Below the pieces are notes generated by a model. It was not told where the DNA came from. It saw only the letters and a program-made list of their open reading frames with translations, and searched no databases. 64,000 nt of DNA from Bufo bufo. Lineage: Eukaryota > Chordata > Amphibia > Anura > Bufonidae. Positions 23,206 to 33,640 of this stretch are shown here, in pieces. The stretch is from assembly GCF_905171765.1 (NCBI RefSeq), contig NC_053398.1, positions 45,290,323 through 45,354,322 on the forward strand. The letters are read 5' to 3'. Within the stretch, counting starts at the first letter, position 1, and each line of letters begins with the position of its first letter. The translations under genes were made by a program, and so were the position numbers.

Positions 23206-23356
23206 CTGGGAGGCCTCCGGAAAAAGTGGAGACCTTCCATATTCCTGGAAATATTGGCAAGTCTCCTTGGTGCTGGCAAAGTCTCCCAGCATCTCCCGGA
23301 GAGCTGCCCCAGTTGGCGTCATCATTTCGTCATCGCAATCGGTCCCAGTGCCTGAA
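23206..23356 (-). CDS. Candidate terminal coding exon of an unidentified host gene
   Basis: On the minus strand, TTGGTGTGTTTTCAG is a good acceptor ending just above 23356. About 50 codons follow before a stop near 23197-23206. The peptide starts around GTDCDDEMMTPTGAALREML and ends SPLFPEASQMF. It has an acidic patch, a short amphipathic stretch and a compact C-terminus, which looks more like protein than the other frames here. I do not recognise the family. The stretch lies in the least repetitive part of the window. The opposite strand is also open in more than one frame, so coding is not proved. No upstream exon could be identified with confidence. Confidence 0.4.
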
Positions 23357-23660
23357 AACACACCAAGGGGTTGGAACAGCTGCAATTGAGGGATGGGGCC
23401 CATGACAAATGAGGGCGTGTCAGGAGACAGTCACGTCTGTAAAGGGGGACGGCATATAAAAAATGGCGGGCTACAATCTGGAAAAAAAAATAAATATATA
23501 TATATATATATATATATGGCAGTGTGCTGTGTGCGCAGAGACCTCTACCCTCCCAGGTCACTAATCTGAAAAAGTTGGATTTTATACAGCTCTGAGTGTT
23601 TATTTTTTTTTTTATGTAAGTGGCTGGAAAACCCTTTAAAAAGATTATCAATGTGAACCT
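23357..23660. other. No gene; TA microsatellite
   Basis: A TA repeat lies at about 23496-23517. Otherwise unrecognised. Confidence 0.4.
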
Positions 23661-24305
23661 CAAAGGGGTTGTCTAGTTTCAGCAAGAACTGGTCAACGCT
23701 GAAAAACAGTCTACAACAGGGATCAGCAACCTCCGGCACTCCCAGAATGCTACATTCACTTCTATGGGAGTCGTGAGAACAGACAAGCATGTTTGCATGC
23801 TGGGAGTTGTAGTTTCACAGCAGCTGGAGTGCCGAAGGTTGCCGATCCCTGCTCTAGCTGTGCTTACCCAGTAGATCCAGCAATGGGTAAATACTGCAGG
23901 ATTTGCCAGCATTGTTCAGTTTCTAGATGCAATCAAACAACCCCAGAAATTCTGTTCACATCTCATTTTATGCTTCAGTCAGAGGTACACGTTGAGAGTT
24001 TTCTCAGATGTATGCCTCTGTAGGAGGCCTCTGACCAAAGTTTTGATCGGTGGGAGTCTGAACGAGGACAGAGAAACTCTCACATATTGTGCTCCTTCTC
24101 CTCTGATGGAACTGAGACAACCCCGTAGACTTTCTATTGAGGCATCTCGATCGTCTCCTACTACAAGGAGAGAGCGTGCAACATGTGAGCACTTCTCTCT
24201 CCTCCTTCTAGTGATCACGGGGCTCTCAGCACTCAGACCCGCATCGATTAAAACTTTTGATATGTTTCCATGACATATCAAAAGTTTTATGACAACTCAG
24301 TGACC
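23661..24305. repeat. AAAGGGGTTGTCTAG element carrying a hAT MITE
   Basis: AAAGGGGTTGTCTAGTTTC starts a repeat of the foldback type, into which the hAT MITE at 23717-23851 has inserted. The right part (about 23990-24295) has mirrored GAGAGTTT / AAACTCTC and AAAGTTTTGATC / ATCAAAAGTTTT motifs. Confidence 0.45.
23717..23851. repeat. hAT-type MITE, CAGGGATCAGCAACCT ends
   Basis: CAGGGATCAGCAACCTCCG is mirrored by AAGGTTGCCGATCCCTG. The interior has GCATGCTGGGAGTTGTAGTT. The flanks share only TCTA within the expected 8-bp duplication, so the target duplication has decayed. Same family as 16641-16784. Confidence 0.75.
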
Positions 24306-24327
24306 CATTAAAGAGGAGCGGTCTTAT

Positions 24328-25114
24328 TGTAACACCCCAGAGTGGTGTGACCACTTCTGCACCTTGCTTATGTCTTTATTGGTCTAACCTCATGTCATCT
24401 TATGCATCTATTCAAGGTCCTCCACACTGTGCATTTCTAATGTTATGTAACTGTTCATGTAATGTGCCTGGTTCACCAGCAGGTGGCAGCAAACACGGCA
24501 GAGCTATATTTAGATAGAATGGAACCTTCCTCTGGAGAAAGGTGGGCGAGTCCTACTTCCTGCAGTAAAGGTGGGGCGGAAGTTCTAGTCAGTCTAGTTT
24601 ACCCCCAGCAGGGGCACGTCCAGCACCTTAAACTCTGCTGGCCATGGAGGCCAAAGCTTGAAGCCTCAGGAGCCAGGTGGAAAGTTCCCTGCCATAACCT
24701 AGAGTCAGACTACAAAGTGAAGTGCAGCATACGGAAGAAGCTGACTTATACAGCCAGCCTGTTAGTACAGCAGAGCCAGAGAGAAACAGAGATATAGCAA
24801 AGTGGAGTTTGCCTGCCAGCTTCATGCTAAAGCCTGCTGGAACCAAGACAAAGCCTGTAAACCGTTTTGGAGAAACGTTTATTCAAGTAAAGCTGCCATT
24901 GAACTTTATCTCAAGGTCTGGACTCAAGTTATTCTTTTATTCCTCAATTATTCCCCCATTTATTGCTTCGGAGCCAAAGCCTGGGGTCCAGCGGTATCCA
25001 GGTAGGAGTACTGTGACACACATAAAGAGACATTTTAGGCTGCAACATACCACTCGGCATTCCTACACCTGGGACACGTTATATAGAGGGCCCTGGGGGG
25101 AGGCACCCGTTGCA
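24328..25114 (+). mobile_element. Solo LTR (787 bp) with TTAT duplication
   Basis: It begins TGTAACACCCCAGAGTGG and ends GGCACCCGTTGCA. TTAT flanks both sides (24324-24327, 25115-25118). A TATA-like GCTATATTTAGATA lies near 24501. No gag or pol sequence is attached. The frames at 24462-24797 and 24722-25120 are chance reads through the LTR. The TG...CA ends and 4-bp duplication fit a Ty3/gypsy-type LTR. Confidence 0.75.
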
Positions 25115-25190
25115 TTATGACTATGTTGTGCCAATACTGTATTATTTCTGCTAGAAGTTTATGAATTGATTTCCAGCAGTCTGCATTAAA

Positions 25191-25924
25191 GGGGTTGTCT
25201 CACCTCACACATTGGAAGCATATCGCTAGGATATGCCCCCAAAGTCTGACAGGTGCGGGTCCCACTTCCCACCATCTTTAGAACGGAGTTTGCAAAGGGA
25301 AGGAGGATGCACCGCGCATGCGCAGCTGCCCTCTATTCATTTCTATGGGAGTGCCAAAAATAGCAGAGCGGTGCACTCATTGAAATGAATGGGAGCGCAC
25401 CGCTGAAGTGCAGCCACCACTCCATTCACTTCTATGGGGCTGATGGAAATAGCCGACCCAGCGCTCAGCTATTTTCGGCATTCTTATAGGAATGAATGGA
25501 GGGCGGTCACGCATGCACGGTGCACCCTCCTTCACTTTGCAGGCTCTGTTCTAAAGACAGATGCAGGTCCCAGAGGTGGGACCTGCACCTATCAGACATT
25601 GGGGGCATATCCCGGAATGCCCAGGCCCGTTCTATAGACGATACTTGCCTTCTTCCCAGCACCTGCGTCCCTCTGAATCCTTGCACGGCCGCCGCTGCAT
25701 CTCCCCCTTATGCAGATCAAAACATCAGGCGTCACCCGCAATGCTAGGGAGGCTGGATAGCATTGGGCCCTGCTATTGGCTGCTGCCCCTGTCACCAGAT
25801 GGTTTGATCCGCACGACGGGGAAAGGCAGTGGCAGCCATGCAGGCATCCGGAGAGAAGCGGGGGCCGGTGAGTAGGGGCCTGGATATTCTGGGGGTCATC
25901 ATAGGGATGGGATAACCCCTTTAA
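25191..25924. repeat. Foldback repeat(s) nested in family H
   Basis: AAAGGGGTTGTCTCACCTC at the left and GGATAACCCCTTTA at the right bound the segment. It looks chimeric: 25191-25570 is a palindrome with paired GGATATGCCCCCAA-type and TTCACTTCTATGGG motifs, and 25640-25924 resembles the segment at 30130-30345 (GCTATTGGCTGCTGCCCC and GTTTTGATCCG-like motifs). Confidence 0.55.
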
Positions 25925-26205
25925 GGGTACAGATAGGTGTTACCAGTCAGTGGGGTATCCATGCACAGTCTGACATTGTCCAATCAGTGCAGCCAGTCTC
26001 AGACTGTGCAGGGACATCCCCCCCAATTGGTAACCCCCGTCTGTACCCTTACTGCAGACTTCTGGAATTTCATTTATAAACTTCTAGCAGGAATAATAAT
26101 GGAATGGCACATCATAGAGCCGTAAGAATAGAGGCTCCAGAATGGTTATTACATGGGGAAAGCAAGCAGTTACTAAAGCAGGAGAGGTGACAGGTCCTCT
26201 TTAAC

Positions 26206-26769
26206 TGTGTCCCTCTGTACAGGAATGCGCAGCGAGCTATGCTTTTCTGTAGTGATAAACATACGGCCATATTGTGGTTCCAGGTTGTACAGAGCTGTGA
26301 TACGTCACCTATAGAAGTCTGATTTCATAGAGAGGTGAACAGATCGTCCCTCTCCATATATTGCCTGATCATCCACTGTCACAAGACGGAGGCGAGCTAG
26401 CGCAGCCATTACGTAACCCCCTATCCTGTACCTGCTCTTTAAACACTGGGGCGTCTGTTATAAACCCGGCCATAAATGCCTTGCAGCATTAGATTAGCTG
26501 ATGAAGAGATAACACCTCCTTGATCAGCTGCCATATGGATCACACGTAGGTCTGCTGCAGTCCCGCGCAGACATCGCTGCAGCTCGGCAGGAGGCACAGT
26601 CCTCCCCGCATTGTGTCACTTGTTTGCATTGGGTTTACAGAGTCCAGATCCTAATTTACCTAAAGGGAGGAAGAGTTGTGATTTCACTTTAAACTACTTT
26701 TCATAAATTTGAATGTGTGTCCAGACGAGCATTCGGAGCAGCTGTGGAACTGTTATTATCCTTGTAAAG
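26206..26769. other. No gene recognised
   Basis: This stretch has no clear element ends. It could be single-copy host DNA. No exon is supported. Confidence 0.4.
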
Positions 26770-26880
26770 GGCTCATTCACATGACCGTATCCGCTTTTAC
26801 GGATACAGGCCGTGTGCCTTCCGCATTTTGTGGAACGGAACATCATTTTCATGCACGAAAAACTACTAATCTGTCATGAA
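26770..26880. repeat. MITE fragment, GGGCTCATTCACATGACCG end
   Basis: It starts GGGCTCATTCACATGACCG and carries CGGATACAGGCCGTGTGC, as in the element at 45783-46095. The right end is missing. Confidence 0.55.
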
Positions 26881-26893
26881 AGTTACATCGATC

Positions 26894-27332
26894 TTTAAAG
26901 GGCATCTGTCCCCATGTCGGTCCCATGTTCATATGTGCCTGCACTGCTGAGAAAAATGAAGTTTTAATATATGCAAATTAGCCTCTAGGAGCAACGGGGG
27001 CGTTGTCATTACACCTAGAGGCTGTGATCTCTCTGCAACGGCCACGTCCTCTGCACTTTTAGAAGTCAGCGCCAGGCATGATGACATTTACACTGCCTGT
27101 CCCTGTCAAAGTGGGAGGGCACAGCAGTTGCAGAGAGAGCAGAGCCTCTAGGTGTAATGACAACGCCCCCATTGCTCCTAGAGGCTCATTTGCATATATT
27201 AAAACTTCATTTTTCTCAGTAATGCGGACACATATGAACATGGGACCAACACAGATGACTTCAGCTGCCAAGTGCACATGTAACAGGTCAGCCAGTGTCC
27301 TAGGGACAAATCTGCTGACAGATGGGCTTTAA
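26894..27332. repeat. Foldback MITE, family M (copy 2)
   Basis: AAAGGGCATCTGTCCCCATG at the left and TGCTGACAGATGGGCTTTAA at the right. The inner arms CCTCTAGGAGCAACGGGGGC and its mirror match copy 1 at 19720-20197. Confidence 0.8.
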
Positions 27333-27404
27333 ACAAATAAAATAAAATAAATTTGATGAATTTAAATGAACATATTAGGGAAAAATGAAAATGGTTGATT
27401 TTCA

Positions 27405-27590
27405 TATTGGAGGCCTATCCTCAGGAAAGACCATCAATATGTAATTAGAAAGGGGTCCAACTCCCGGCACCCCGCCGATCAACTGTTTGAAGGGGCCACA
27501 TTGCCCTGGTGAGCGCAGCGGCCTCTTCCTACACCAGTGATATCAATTTGGGGTTTAGTGCTAGTGCAGTGATGTCACTTCATGGACACC
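27405..27590. repeat. Foldback MITE, family P (partial)
   Basis: GGCCTATCCTCAGGAAAGAC and CGCCGATCAACTGTTTGAAG match one arm of family P. The second arm is missing. Confidence 0.5.
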
Positions 27591-27631
27591 GAGCGGCCAG
27601 TCAGACGCAGAAGACTGAAATAATGGAGTTA

Positions 27632-27861
27632 GGGTCCATTCACACGTCTGTAGTGTATTGCGGATCCGCAATACACCCGGCGGGCACCCCCATAGAACTG
27701 CCTAGGACATGTTCTATTTTCTTGCTGGGCCGCGCTCCGGAAATACGGATACGGACAGCGCACTGTGTGCTGTCCGCATCCATTCCTGCCCCATAGAGAA
27801 TTAATGGGTCTGCACCTGTTCCACAATTTGTGGAACGGATGCGGACGTGTGAATTGGACCC
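27632..27861. repeat. MITE, GGGTCCATTCACACGTC ends
   Basis: GGGTCCATTCACACGTC at the left is mirrored by GACGTGTGAATTGGACCC at the right. The interior contains TGCGGATCCGCA. TTA precedes it, but the right flank does not match. Confidence 0.75.
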
Positions 27862-28251
27862 TGTGGCCAAGCAGAATGTCCCCGGAAAGGAGAGAAAATC
27901 CAATTTTCTTTGAAGGTCTAAGACCTATTAAATGCTGGATAAAATTCCCTTCTTACTGTGTATATATCTGTACAGCCATCCAGTGATTGCCCACCTGTAG
28001 CCTCCGTGGCCACATACAGTAGCCGCGCATGTTCGGGGGGGGGGGGGGGGGGGGGGGGGTCACATGATCCTAATTCCTCCTCTCCACAACAATAATGGTA
28101 CAACAAAGGGATTAAAGCCGGAGTCATTAATCAGCTTTACGTGTCACGAGGTCCTGTAACTCCGCAGTCAGTGTACCTGGCCATTCAAGCCTGTTGACAA
28201 AACGCTGTAACCACTTAACCCTATGTTGGCTGTGGTTACGTGAGGCCTGCA
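27862..28251. other. No gene; 25-G run
   Basis: A run of 25 G lies at 28035-28059. The rest is unassigned. Confidence 0.5.
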
Positions 28252-28408
28252 ATTAAAGAGAACCCTTCCCCTCTCCTGACGTGTCTGTTTTAGTAACTAC
28301 TTGCATTGCCCATGTAAGAACCATTCTGGAGCCTCTATTCTTATGGCTCTATGTCGTGCCATTCCTTTATTATTCCTGCTAGAAGTTATGAAGGCCAGTA
28401 ACATGAAT
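28252..28408. repeat. Half copy of foldback MITE, family H
   Basis: It matches the left arm of family H through CCATTCTGGAGCCTCTATTC and TTTATTATTCCTGCTAGAA, then stops at the TAA where the next MITE begins. Confidence 0.65.
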
Positions 28409-28411
28409 TAA

Positions 28412-28641
28412 GGCTAGGTCTACACGACGACATTTGTCGCGCGACAATTTTTATAATGGCAATCTATGGTGTCGCACTGCAACATGCTGCGACGCAAGAG
28501 TCGCAGAAAATCCATTCGACTGTTGCGTCGCAGCATGTTGCATGTTGCAGTGCGACACCATAGACTGCCATTATAAAAATAGTTGCGCGACATTGGTGCA
28601 ACAAAATGTTGCGCTACAAATGTCGTCGTGTAGACCTAGTC
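28412..28641. repeat. MITE, near-perfect palindrome, TAA duplication
   Basis: GGCTAGGTCTACACGACGAC at the left is mirrored by GTCGTCGTGTAGACCTAGTC at the right, with TAA on both sides (28409-28411, 28642-28644). Nearly the whole element is self-complementary. A one-end fragment of the family lies at about 33305-33352. Confidence 0.85.
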
Positions 28642-28644
28642 TAA

Positions 28645-29307
28645 GGCTTGTTTCACACTGCCGGATCTCTCTGCATTCCAGCACTGCCAAAAGCTACTGT
28701 TTCTCCATCCGACGCAATGCAATGTGGACCAGCGGAGATCCGGCCACAACCCGGCAAATATGCAGAGAATTGGCTAGACGAAAACTGTGCGCAGCTGTTT
28801 TCATCCGGCTGATTCTCAGTATGTTTGCCAGATTGCAGCCGGAACTCCGCGAATCGCCATTAGGGCTCATGCACACAAACTTATTTTCTTTACGTGTCCG
28901 TTCCGTTTTTTTTTTGCGGACTATATGCGGAACCATTCATTTCAATGGGTCCGCAAAAAAATGGAAGGTACTCCGTGTGCATTCCGTTTCTGTATGTCCA
29001 TATTTCCGATCCGCCAAAATATAGAACATGTCCTATTATTGTCCGCCTTATGGACAAGGATAGAGCTGTTCTATTAGGGGCCAGCTGTTACGTTCCTCAA
29101 AATACGGAATGTACACGGAAGTCATCCGTATTTTTTGCAGATCCGTTTTTTGCGGACCGCAAAATACATACAGTCGTGTGCATGAAGCCTTATAGTAAAT
29201 GGGGCCAGGTAGCGTCCGGCATTGCCAGATCCAGACATCTCCGGCAAGCTGCTCCCCCTGCCAGAACAGCCGGCCGGAGAGGTCTTAACACTAGTGTGAA
29301 ACTAGCC
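28645..29307. repeat. Harbinger-like MITE with a nested family S MITE
   Basis: GGCTTGTTTCACACTGCCGG and CACTAGTGTGAAACTAGCC are the ends. TAA flanks it at 28642-28644 and 29308-29310. It therefore abuts the preceding MITE and shares one TAA with it. A family S element is inserted at 28863-29189. The 196-codon frame across both is not a gene. Confidence 0.8.
28863..29189. repeat. Harbinger-like MITE, family S (copy 4, nested)
   Basis: GGGCTCATGCACACAAAC and CAGTCGTGTGCATGAAGCC are the ends, with TTA on both sides (28860-28862, 29190-29192). It closely matches 17057-17368. Confidence 0.85.
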
Positions 29308-29313
29308 TAAAGG

Positions 29314-29497
29314 TATGGATGGGTGCACAGCGAGCAGCGGTTTGCGTCTTGACGATTCTCAGCATATTTGCCAGGGTTGCGGCCGGATGTCTGCCGGACC
29401 CCATTATAGTTATTGGGGCGGGCATTCCGGTTGCATCCAGCAAACACCAGATCAGGTTGTTCTCTGTCGGAATTCATGTCACACATTTGAAAGTAGC
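29314..29497. repeat. MITE remnant ending GAAAGTAGCC
   Basis: It shares GATTCTCAGCATATTTGCCA with the interior of 28645-29307 and ends TTTGAAAGTAGCC followed by TTA. The left end is lost. Confidence 0.5.
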
Positions 29498-29498
29498 C

Positions 29499-29962
29499 TT
29501 ATCCTCTGGATAGATCATCAGTAGCTGATCAGTGGGGTCCGACACCTGGGAAACCCGCCAACCAGCTGTTTGAGAAGGCACCGGCGCTCGCAGTAGGATA
29601 GGTCATCAGTATCTGATCAGTGGGAATCAGACACCAGGGACCCCGCCAATCAGCTGTTTGAGACGGTACTGGTGCTTGCAGTAGCGCCACAGCCTTCTCT
29701 CAGCTCCCCGAGCACAGCGCCGTACTTTGAATAGCAGCTGTACTTGGTACCGCAGCTCAGCCCCATTCACTTCAATGGGGCAGTGCTGCGCCTAGTCCAC
29801 GTGACATCACTGGACTGGGAAAAGCGGAGAGAAGGCCGCAGGGCTACTGAGAGCCCCGATGCCTTCTCAAACAGCTGATCGCTGGGGGTCCCAGGTGTCA
29901 AACCTCCACAGATCAGATACTGAGGACAGGTCGTCAGTTAAAAAATCCCGGGAACCCTTTGA
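29499..29962. repeat. Foldback MITE, family P (copy 2)
   Basis: Both arms are present: AGATCATCAGTAGCTGATCA and the mirrored CAGATCAGATACTGAGGACA. The central GCCCCATTCACTTCAATGGG is shared with copy 1. The left arm also contains a direct repeat of about 95 bp (about 29510 and 29605). Confidence 0.7.
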
Positions 29963-30845
29963 ACATAAACAAAAAACGCATTAAAAAAGTACAAAAATAT
30001 GCACTAAAACTGCAATAAAGTGTGGATTTATGTGCATTTTTTAAATCAAATTTTTGGTGCAGATTTCCTGCATACAAATATGCTACTTGTGCAGGCGGAC
30101 AAAAGGTTCCTTCACACACAAAAAAACACGACACAGCAGGCGTTAGGGGGGCTCATTCCCGTTGCGGCCTGCTATTGGCTGCCCCCCCGTCACCAGATGT
30201 TTTGATCCGCGTGACGGGGAGATGCAGCGGCGGCCGTGCGGGGAGCAGGAGTGACGTGGGTGTCGGGGAGTGAGGTAAGTATAACCTGTATGAGGGGCCC
30301 GGGCCTTCTGAGGGGCATTATAGGTGTTGCATATTCCCTTTAAATCACACCGACACACACTGCATGTTTTTTTGAAGCTGTAAAAAAAAAGGGAAGTCAA
30401 TGGGAGAAAAAAGCTAGGCAATGACTAGCACCTCAAGGTTGAAAAGAAAAAAAATCTGACACCTGTTTGTCCTATGTTTAACATTTCCCATTAATTTCTG
30501 TGCAACATCTGGAACTGGCATTTTTAACGCAAAAATGCTAGCAAAAAAAAAAACACCAAAAATCATGAAACTCCGCAAAAATACCTATCCCCACGACAGG
30601 TCACAGTCTATCTAAGTCTTGGAAAACTACTTTAAAAGGAGTATTCCATCTCAGAAATTGATGACATATCGCTAGGATATGCCATCAATCTTAGATAGGA
30701 GCGGGTTCCAGAGGTGGAATCTGCACCTATCTCCAGAATGAAGCCCCCAACATCGCGAAAGAGCGTCCACCCTCCATTCACCGCTAGGGGAAATCCAAAA
30801 ATAGCCGAACAAGTTCACAAAGCTATTTTCAGAACTCCCATATAA
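29963..30845. repeat. MITE fragments; no gene
   Basis: The segment 30130-30345 matches 25640-25924. The segment 30635-30845 starts AAAGGAGTATTCCATCTCAG and matches the left part of 25191-25570. The stretch between is AT-rich and unassigned. The frames here have no domains. Confidence 0.45.
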
Positions 30846-31918
30846 GCCGTATACGCCACAGATGGAAGGACCTGTCCATAGGACCACTATAAGCCGTACA
30901 CACCACAGAGGAGATGGAAGGACCTATCCATAGGACCACTATAAGCCGTACACACCACAGAGGAGATGAAAGGACGTGTCCATAGGACCACTATAATACG
31001 AACACTCCACAGAGGAGATGGAAGGATGTGTCCATAGGACACTATAAGCCGTACACACCACAGAGGAGATGGAAGGACGTGTCCATAGGACCACTATAAT
31101 ACGAACACTCCACAGAGGAGATGGAAGGACGTGTCCATAGGACCACTATAATACGAACACTCCACAGAGGAGATGGAAGGATGTGTCCATAGGACCACTA
31201 TAAGCCGTACACACCACAGAGGAGATGGAAGGACCTGTCCATAGGACACTATAAGCCGTACACACCACAGAGGAGATGGAAGGACCTGTCCATAGGACAC
31301 TATAAGCCGTACACACCACAGAGGAGATGGAAGGATGTGTCCATAGGACACTATAAGCCGTACACACCACAGAGGAGATGGAAGGATGTGTCCATAGGAC
31401 CACTATAAGCCATACACACCACAGAGGAGATGGAAGGACGTGTCCATAGGACCACTATAAGCCATACACACCACAGAGGAGATGGAAGGACGTGTCCATA
31501 GGACCACTATAATACGAACACTCCACAGAGGAGATGGAAGGATGTGTCCATAGGACCACTATAATACGAACACTCCACAGAGGAGATGGAAGGATGTGTC
31601 CATAGGACCACTATAATACGAACACTCCACAGAGGAGATGGAAGGATGTGTCCATAGGACCACTATAAGCCGTACACTCCACAGAGGAGATGGAAGGATG
31701 TGTCCATAGGACCACTATAAGCCGTACACTCCACAGAGGAGATGGAAGGATGTGTCCATAGGACCACTATAAGCCGTACACACCACAGAGGAGATGGAAG
31801 GACGTGTCCATAGGACCACTATAAGCCATACACACCACAGAGGAGATGGAAGTGTCGATCCATAGGACACTATAAGCCGTACACACCACAGAGGAGATGG
31901 AAGGATCTGTGCAGCCAT
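30846..31918. repeat. 51-bp minisatellite, about 21 units
   Basis: Each unit contains CCATAGGACCACTATAAGCC, GTACACACCACAGAGGAGAT and GGAAGGACGTGTCCATAGGA. Two main variants alternate in blocks: one with AAGCCGTACACACC, the other with AATACGAACACTCC. Some units lack one C-C step and are about 50 bp. The Ser/Val-rich minus-strand frames are read-throughs. Confidence 0.92.
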
Positions 31919-32249
31919 AAACTCCATAGAGTGGGGCTTTATGGAAGAGCAGCCAGGAAAGAAAACAGCATGCGGCAGACTGCCCAAACACATGGAAGAA
32001 GTTTTTTTGATCAGATAAAAACATTTAATTTGGCCAGCATGGGAAACGCTATGGGTGAGATTTATCATTTCCTTGCGCCACTTATTTGCTGTAAAAAAAA
32101 GTCGCAAACCTTATGTTTATGAGTTTTTAAACACCACTTGCAACAAATTTTGATGCACATGGGGTTAATTTGCTGCCCTCGCCACTTTCTGAAAAGAGGG
32201 AATGGCGAGGGCGAAAAATGGCAAAGCCAGCTGGTCCACCACAGGATGA
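31919..32249. other. No gene recognised
   Basis: Contains GTGAGATTTATCATTTCC and GCGACTTTTT-type motifs suggesting a decayed MITE. Nothing firm. Confidence 0.35.
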
Positions 32250-32545
32250 TAATTCTCCCCTATGTGTGGTGCAGGCCCAACACTTTCCACCATCCCAAGG
32301 ACAACATCCCCACAGTGAAACATGGCGGTGGCAGCATCATGCTGTTGTGACAGAGACTTGGACGAAGGGTCACCTTCAGCAGGACCATGATGCTGAACGT
32401 ATGGCTGGATCTACACTGGAGAGGTGCAAGAGGAAACATTGAAATATCTTGGACCTAGTCAAAGCCCAAGTCTCAATCCATGACATGACGTGCAGACTGC
32501 TGTACACCAGCACAACCATCTAAAGTGAAGGAGTTGGAGCAGTTA
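32250..32545 (+). pseudogene. Tc1-family transposase fragment
   Basis: Across shifting frames the conserved Tc1 blocks are recognisable in order: [15 protein letters not shown] (about 32305-32350), LQQDHDAE around the second catalytic aspartate (about 32377-32400), SQSPSLNP near 32465, in which the usual aspartate is replaced, and a DVQTAVHQHNHLK-like tail. No terminal inverted repeats or start region remain. It is a decayed internal fragment of a family different from the other two Tc1 copies. Confidence 0.75.
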
Positions 32546-32589
32546 GGTTTGGAAGAGGAAGAAAAAAATCCGGGTGCATGGTGCGCCGT

Positions 32590-32680
32590 CCGCATCTTTT
32601 GAAATGAATGAGTCTCCATCCCTTTCGCAAAATTGTGGAACGGATGCAGACCCATAAATACAGTCATGTGAATGTACCCT
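32590..32680. repeat. MITE end fragment
   Basis: GTGGAACGGATGCAGACCC followed by GTCATGTGAATGTACCC resembles the right end of 27632-27861. The left part is missing. Confidence 0.45.
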
Positions 32681-32812
32681 TATACTGATTTATAATGCTG
32701 TGTGTCTCTGCATGACCTTACTGCTACAGAATCATAGTGAAATAATGCTGTCTGTATAATTCTGCAGCAGTAAGGTCACGCAGAGACACACAGCATTATA
32801 AATCAGTATAAT
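32681..32812. repeat. Short palindromic MITE
   Basis: TTATACTGATTTATAATGCT through ACCTTACTGCT is mirrored with few changes by AGCAGTAAGGT through AGCATTATAAATCAGTATAA. The arms are about 50 bp. Confidence 0.85.
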
Positions 32813-32879
32813 GCTGTGCGCTCCTGTGAAGCGAGCATGTCCATAATGGGAAATCTCGCTCACACTTGTCTGAAACAAG

Positions 32880-33186
32880 GGGTTCTCCAGTGTTTTAAGA
32901 CTGTGTGGCTGCCCCTGTTCAGGGAAGGATATGTGTGCTGCTGCAGCGATGACATGTCAGTGGGGTGCCACATCACCGCTGTGGCCAGTCATTGGCTGCA
33001 GCGGCACACATGACCCCGTCCGTGCTGGAAGTGGGGATCGGAGAACAGAGAACGCAGCACCGGAGTGAAGGAGCTGGGACCAAGCGGCAGGGAGCAGGTA
33101 AGTATGCCACCCTCCACATGTCCGGTGGGGTGGGGGGTAGCAAAAAAAAGAAAATAAAAATCATTAAAAGCTGGAGAACCCTTTAA
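32880..33186. repeat. MITE, AAGGGGTTCTCCAG ends
   Basis: AGGGGTTCTCCAGTGTTTTA at the left is mirrored by TTAAAAGCTGGAGAACCCTT at the right. GTGGCCAGTCATTGGCTGC lies in the interior. Confidence 0.7.
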
Positions 33187-33339
33187 CCCTTATCTGTCAC
33201 CACTACGACTAAATAGGTAGGTTTAATCATTGCCATGTTTCTGATCACAGTCAAAATGAGCAGTTGAACACAATCTTTTGGACTGCAGCTGTCAGTCAAG
33301 AGTTAAAATCAATCCGTCGCGCTACAAAAAGTCGCAGTG

Positions 33340-33640
33340 TAGCCCGGCCTAAAGGTCCTTTGACACGGGACCGATTATTAGGGATGAGCGTTTGTATAAA
33401 CTCTTGTTCCCGGTAATCTGCCTGTGTGAAAATCATTGTCCCTGAGAGGACATCATGCTGTCTAAACAACGATCTGCTGCAACGGAATAATGATCCCCTG
33501 TGGGGACTAGTGATCGCTTGTCCTCATACAGCAGAGGTGATTGCTGTATGTGAATGCTTCCCTCATCTCCGCTGATGATCTGATGGATATCAGAGCCTCT
33601 GCTTCGTTCCCAATAATCTGCCAGATCACCTCTACATCCA
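33340..33640. repeat. MITE related to family Q
   Basis: AAAGGTCCTTTGACACGGG begins the stretch. The GATCGCTTGTCCTCATAC and AACAACGATCTGCTGC motifs resemble the unexpanded family Q element at 46208-46471. The right end is not clear. Confidence 0.45.

Larger units (their letters stand above)
24306..26205. repeat. Foldback MITE, family H (copy 2), with two insertions
   Basis: TAAAGAGGAGCGGTC at the left and GACAGGTCCTCTTTA at the right are family H ends. The arm fragments TATTTCTGCTAGAAGTTTAT and its mirror are present. A solo LTR occupies 24328-25114, and a second foldback repeat occupies 25191-25924. Some of the left arm near the LTR is missing relative to copy 1. Confidence 0.65.

Noticed and set aside
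24462..25120. Two overlapping frames of 111 and 132 codons
   Set aside because: Both lie inside a solo LTR with clear ends and target duplication.
28434..29024. 196-codon plus-strand frame
   Set aside because: It runs across two adjoining MITEs and a nested third one, with no family features.
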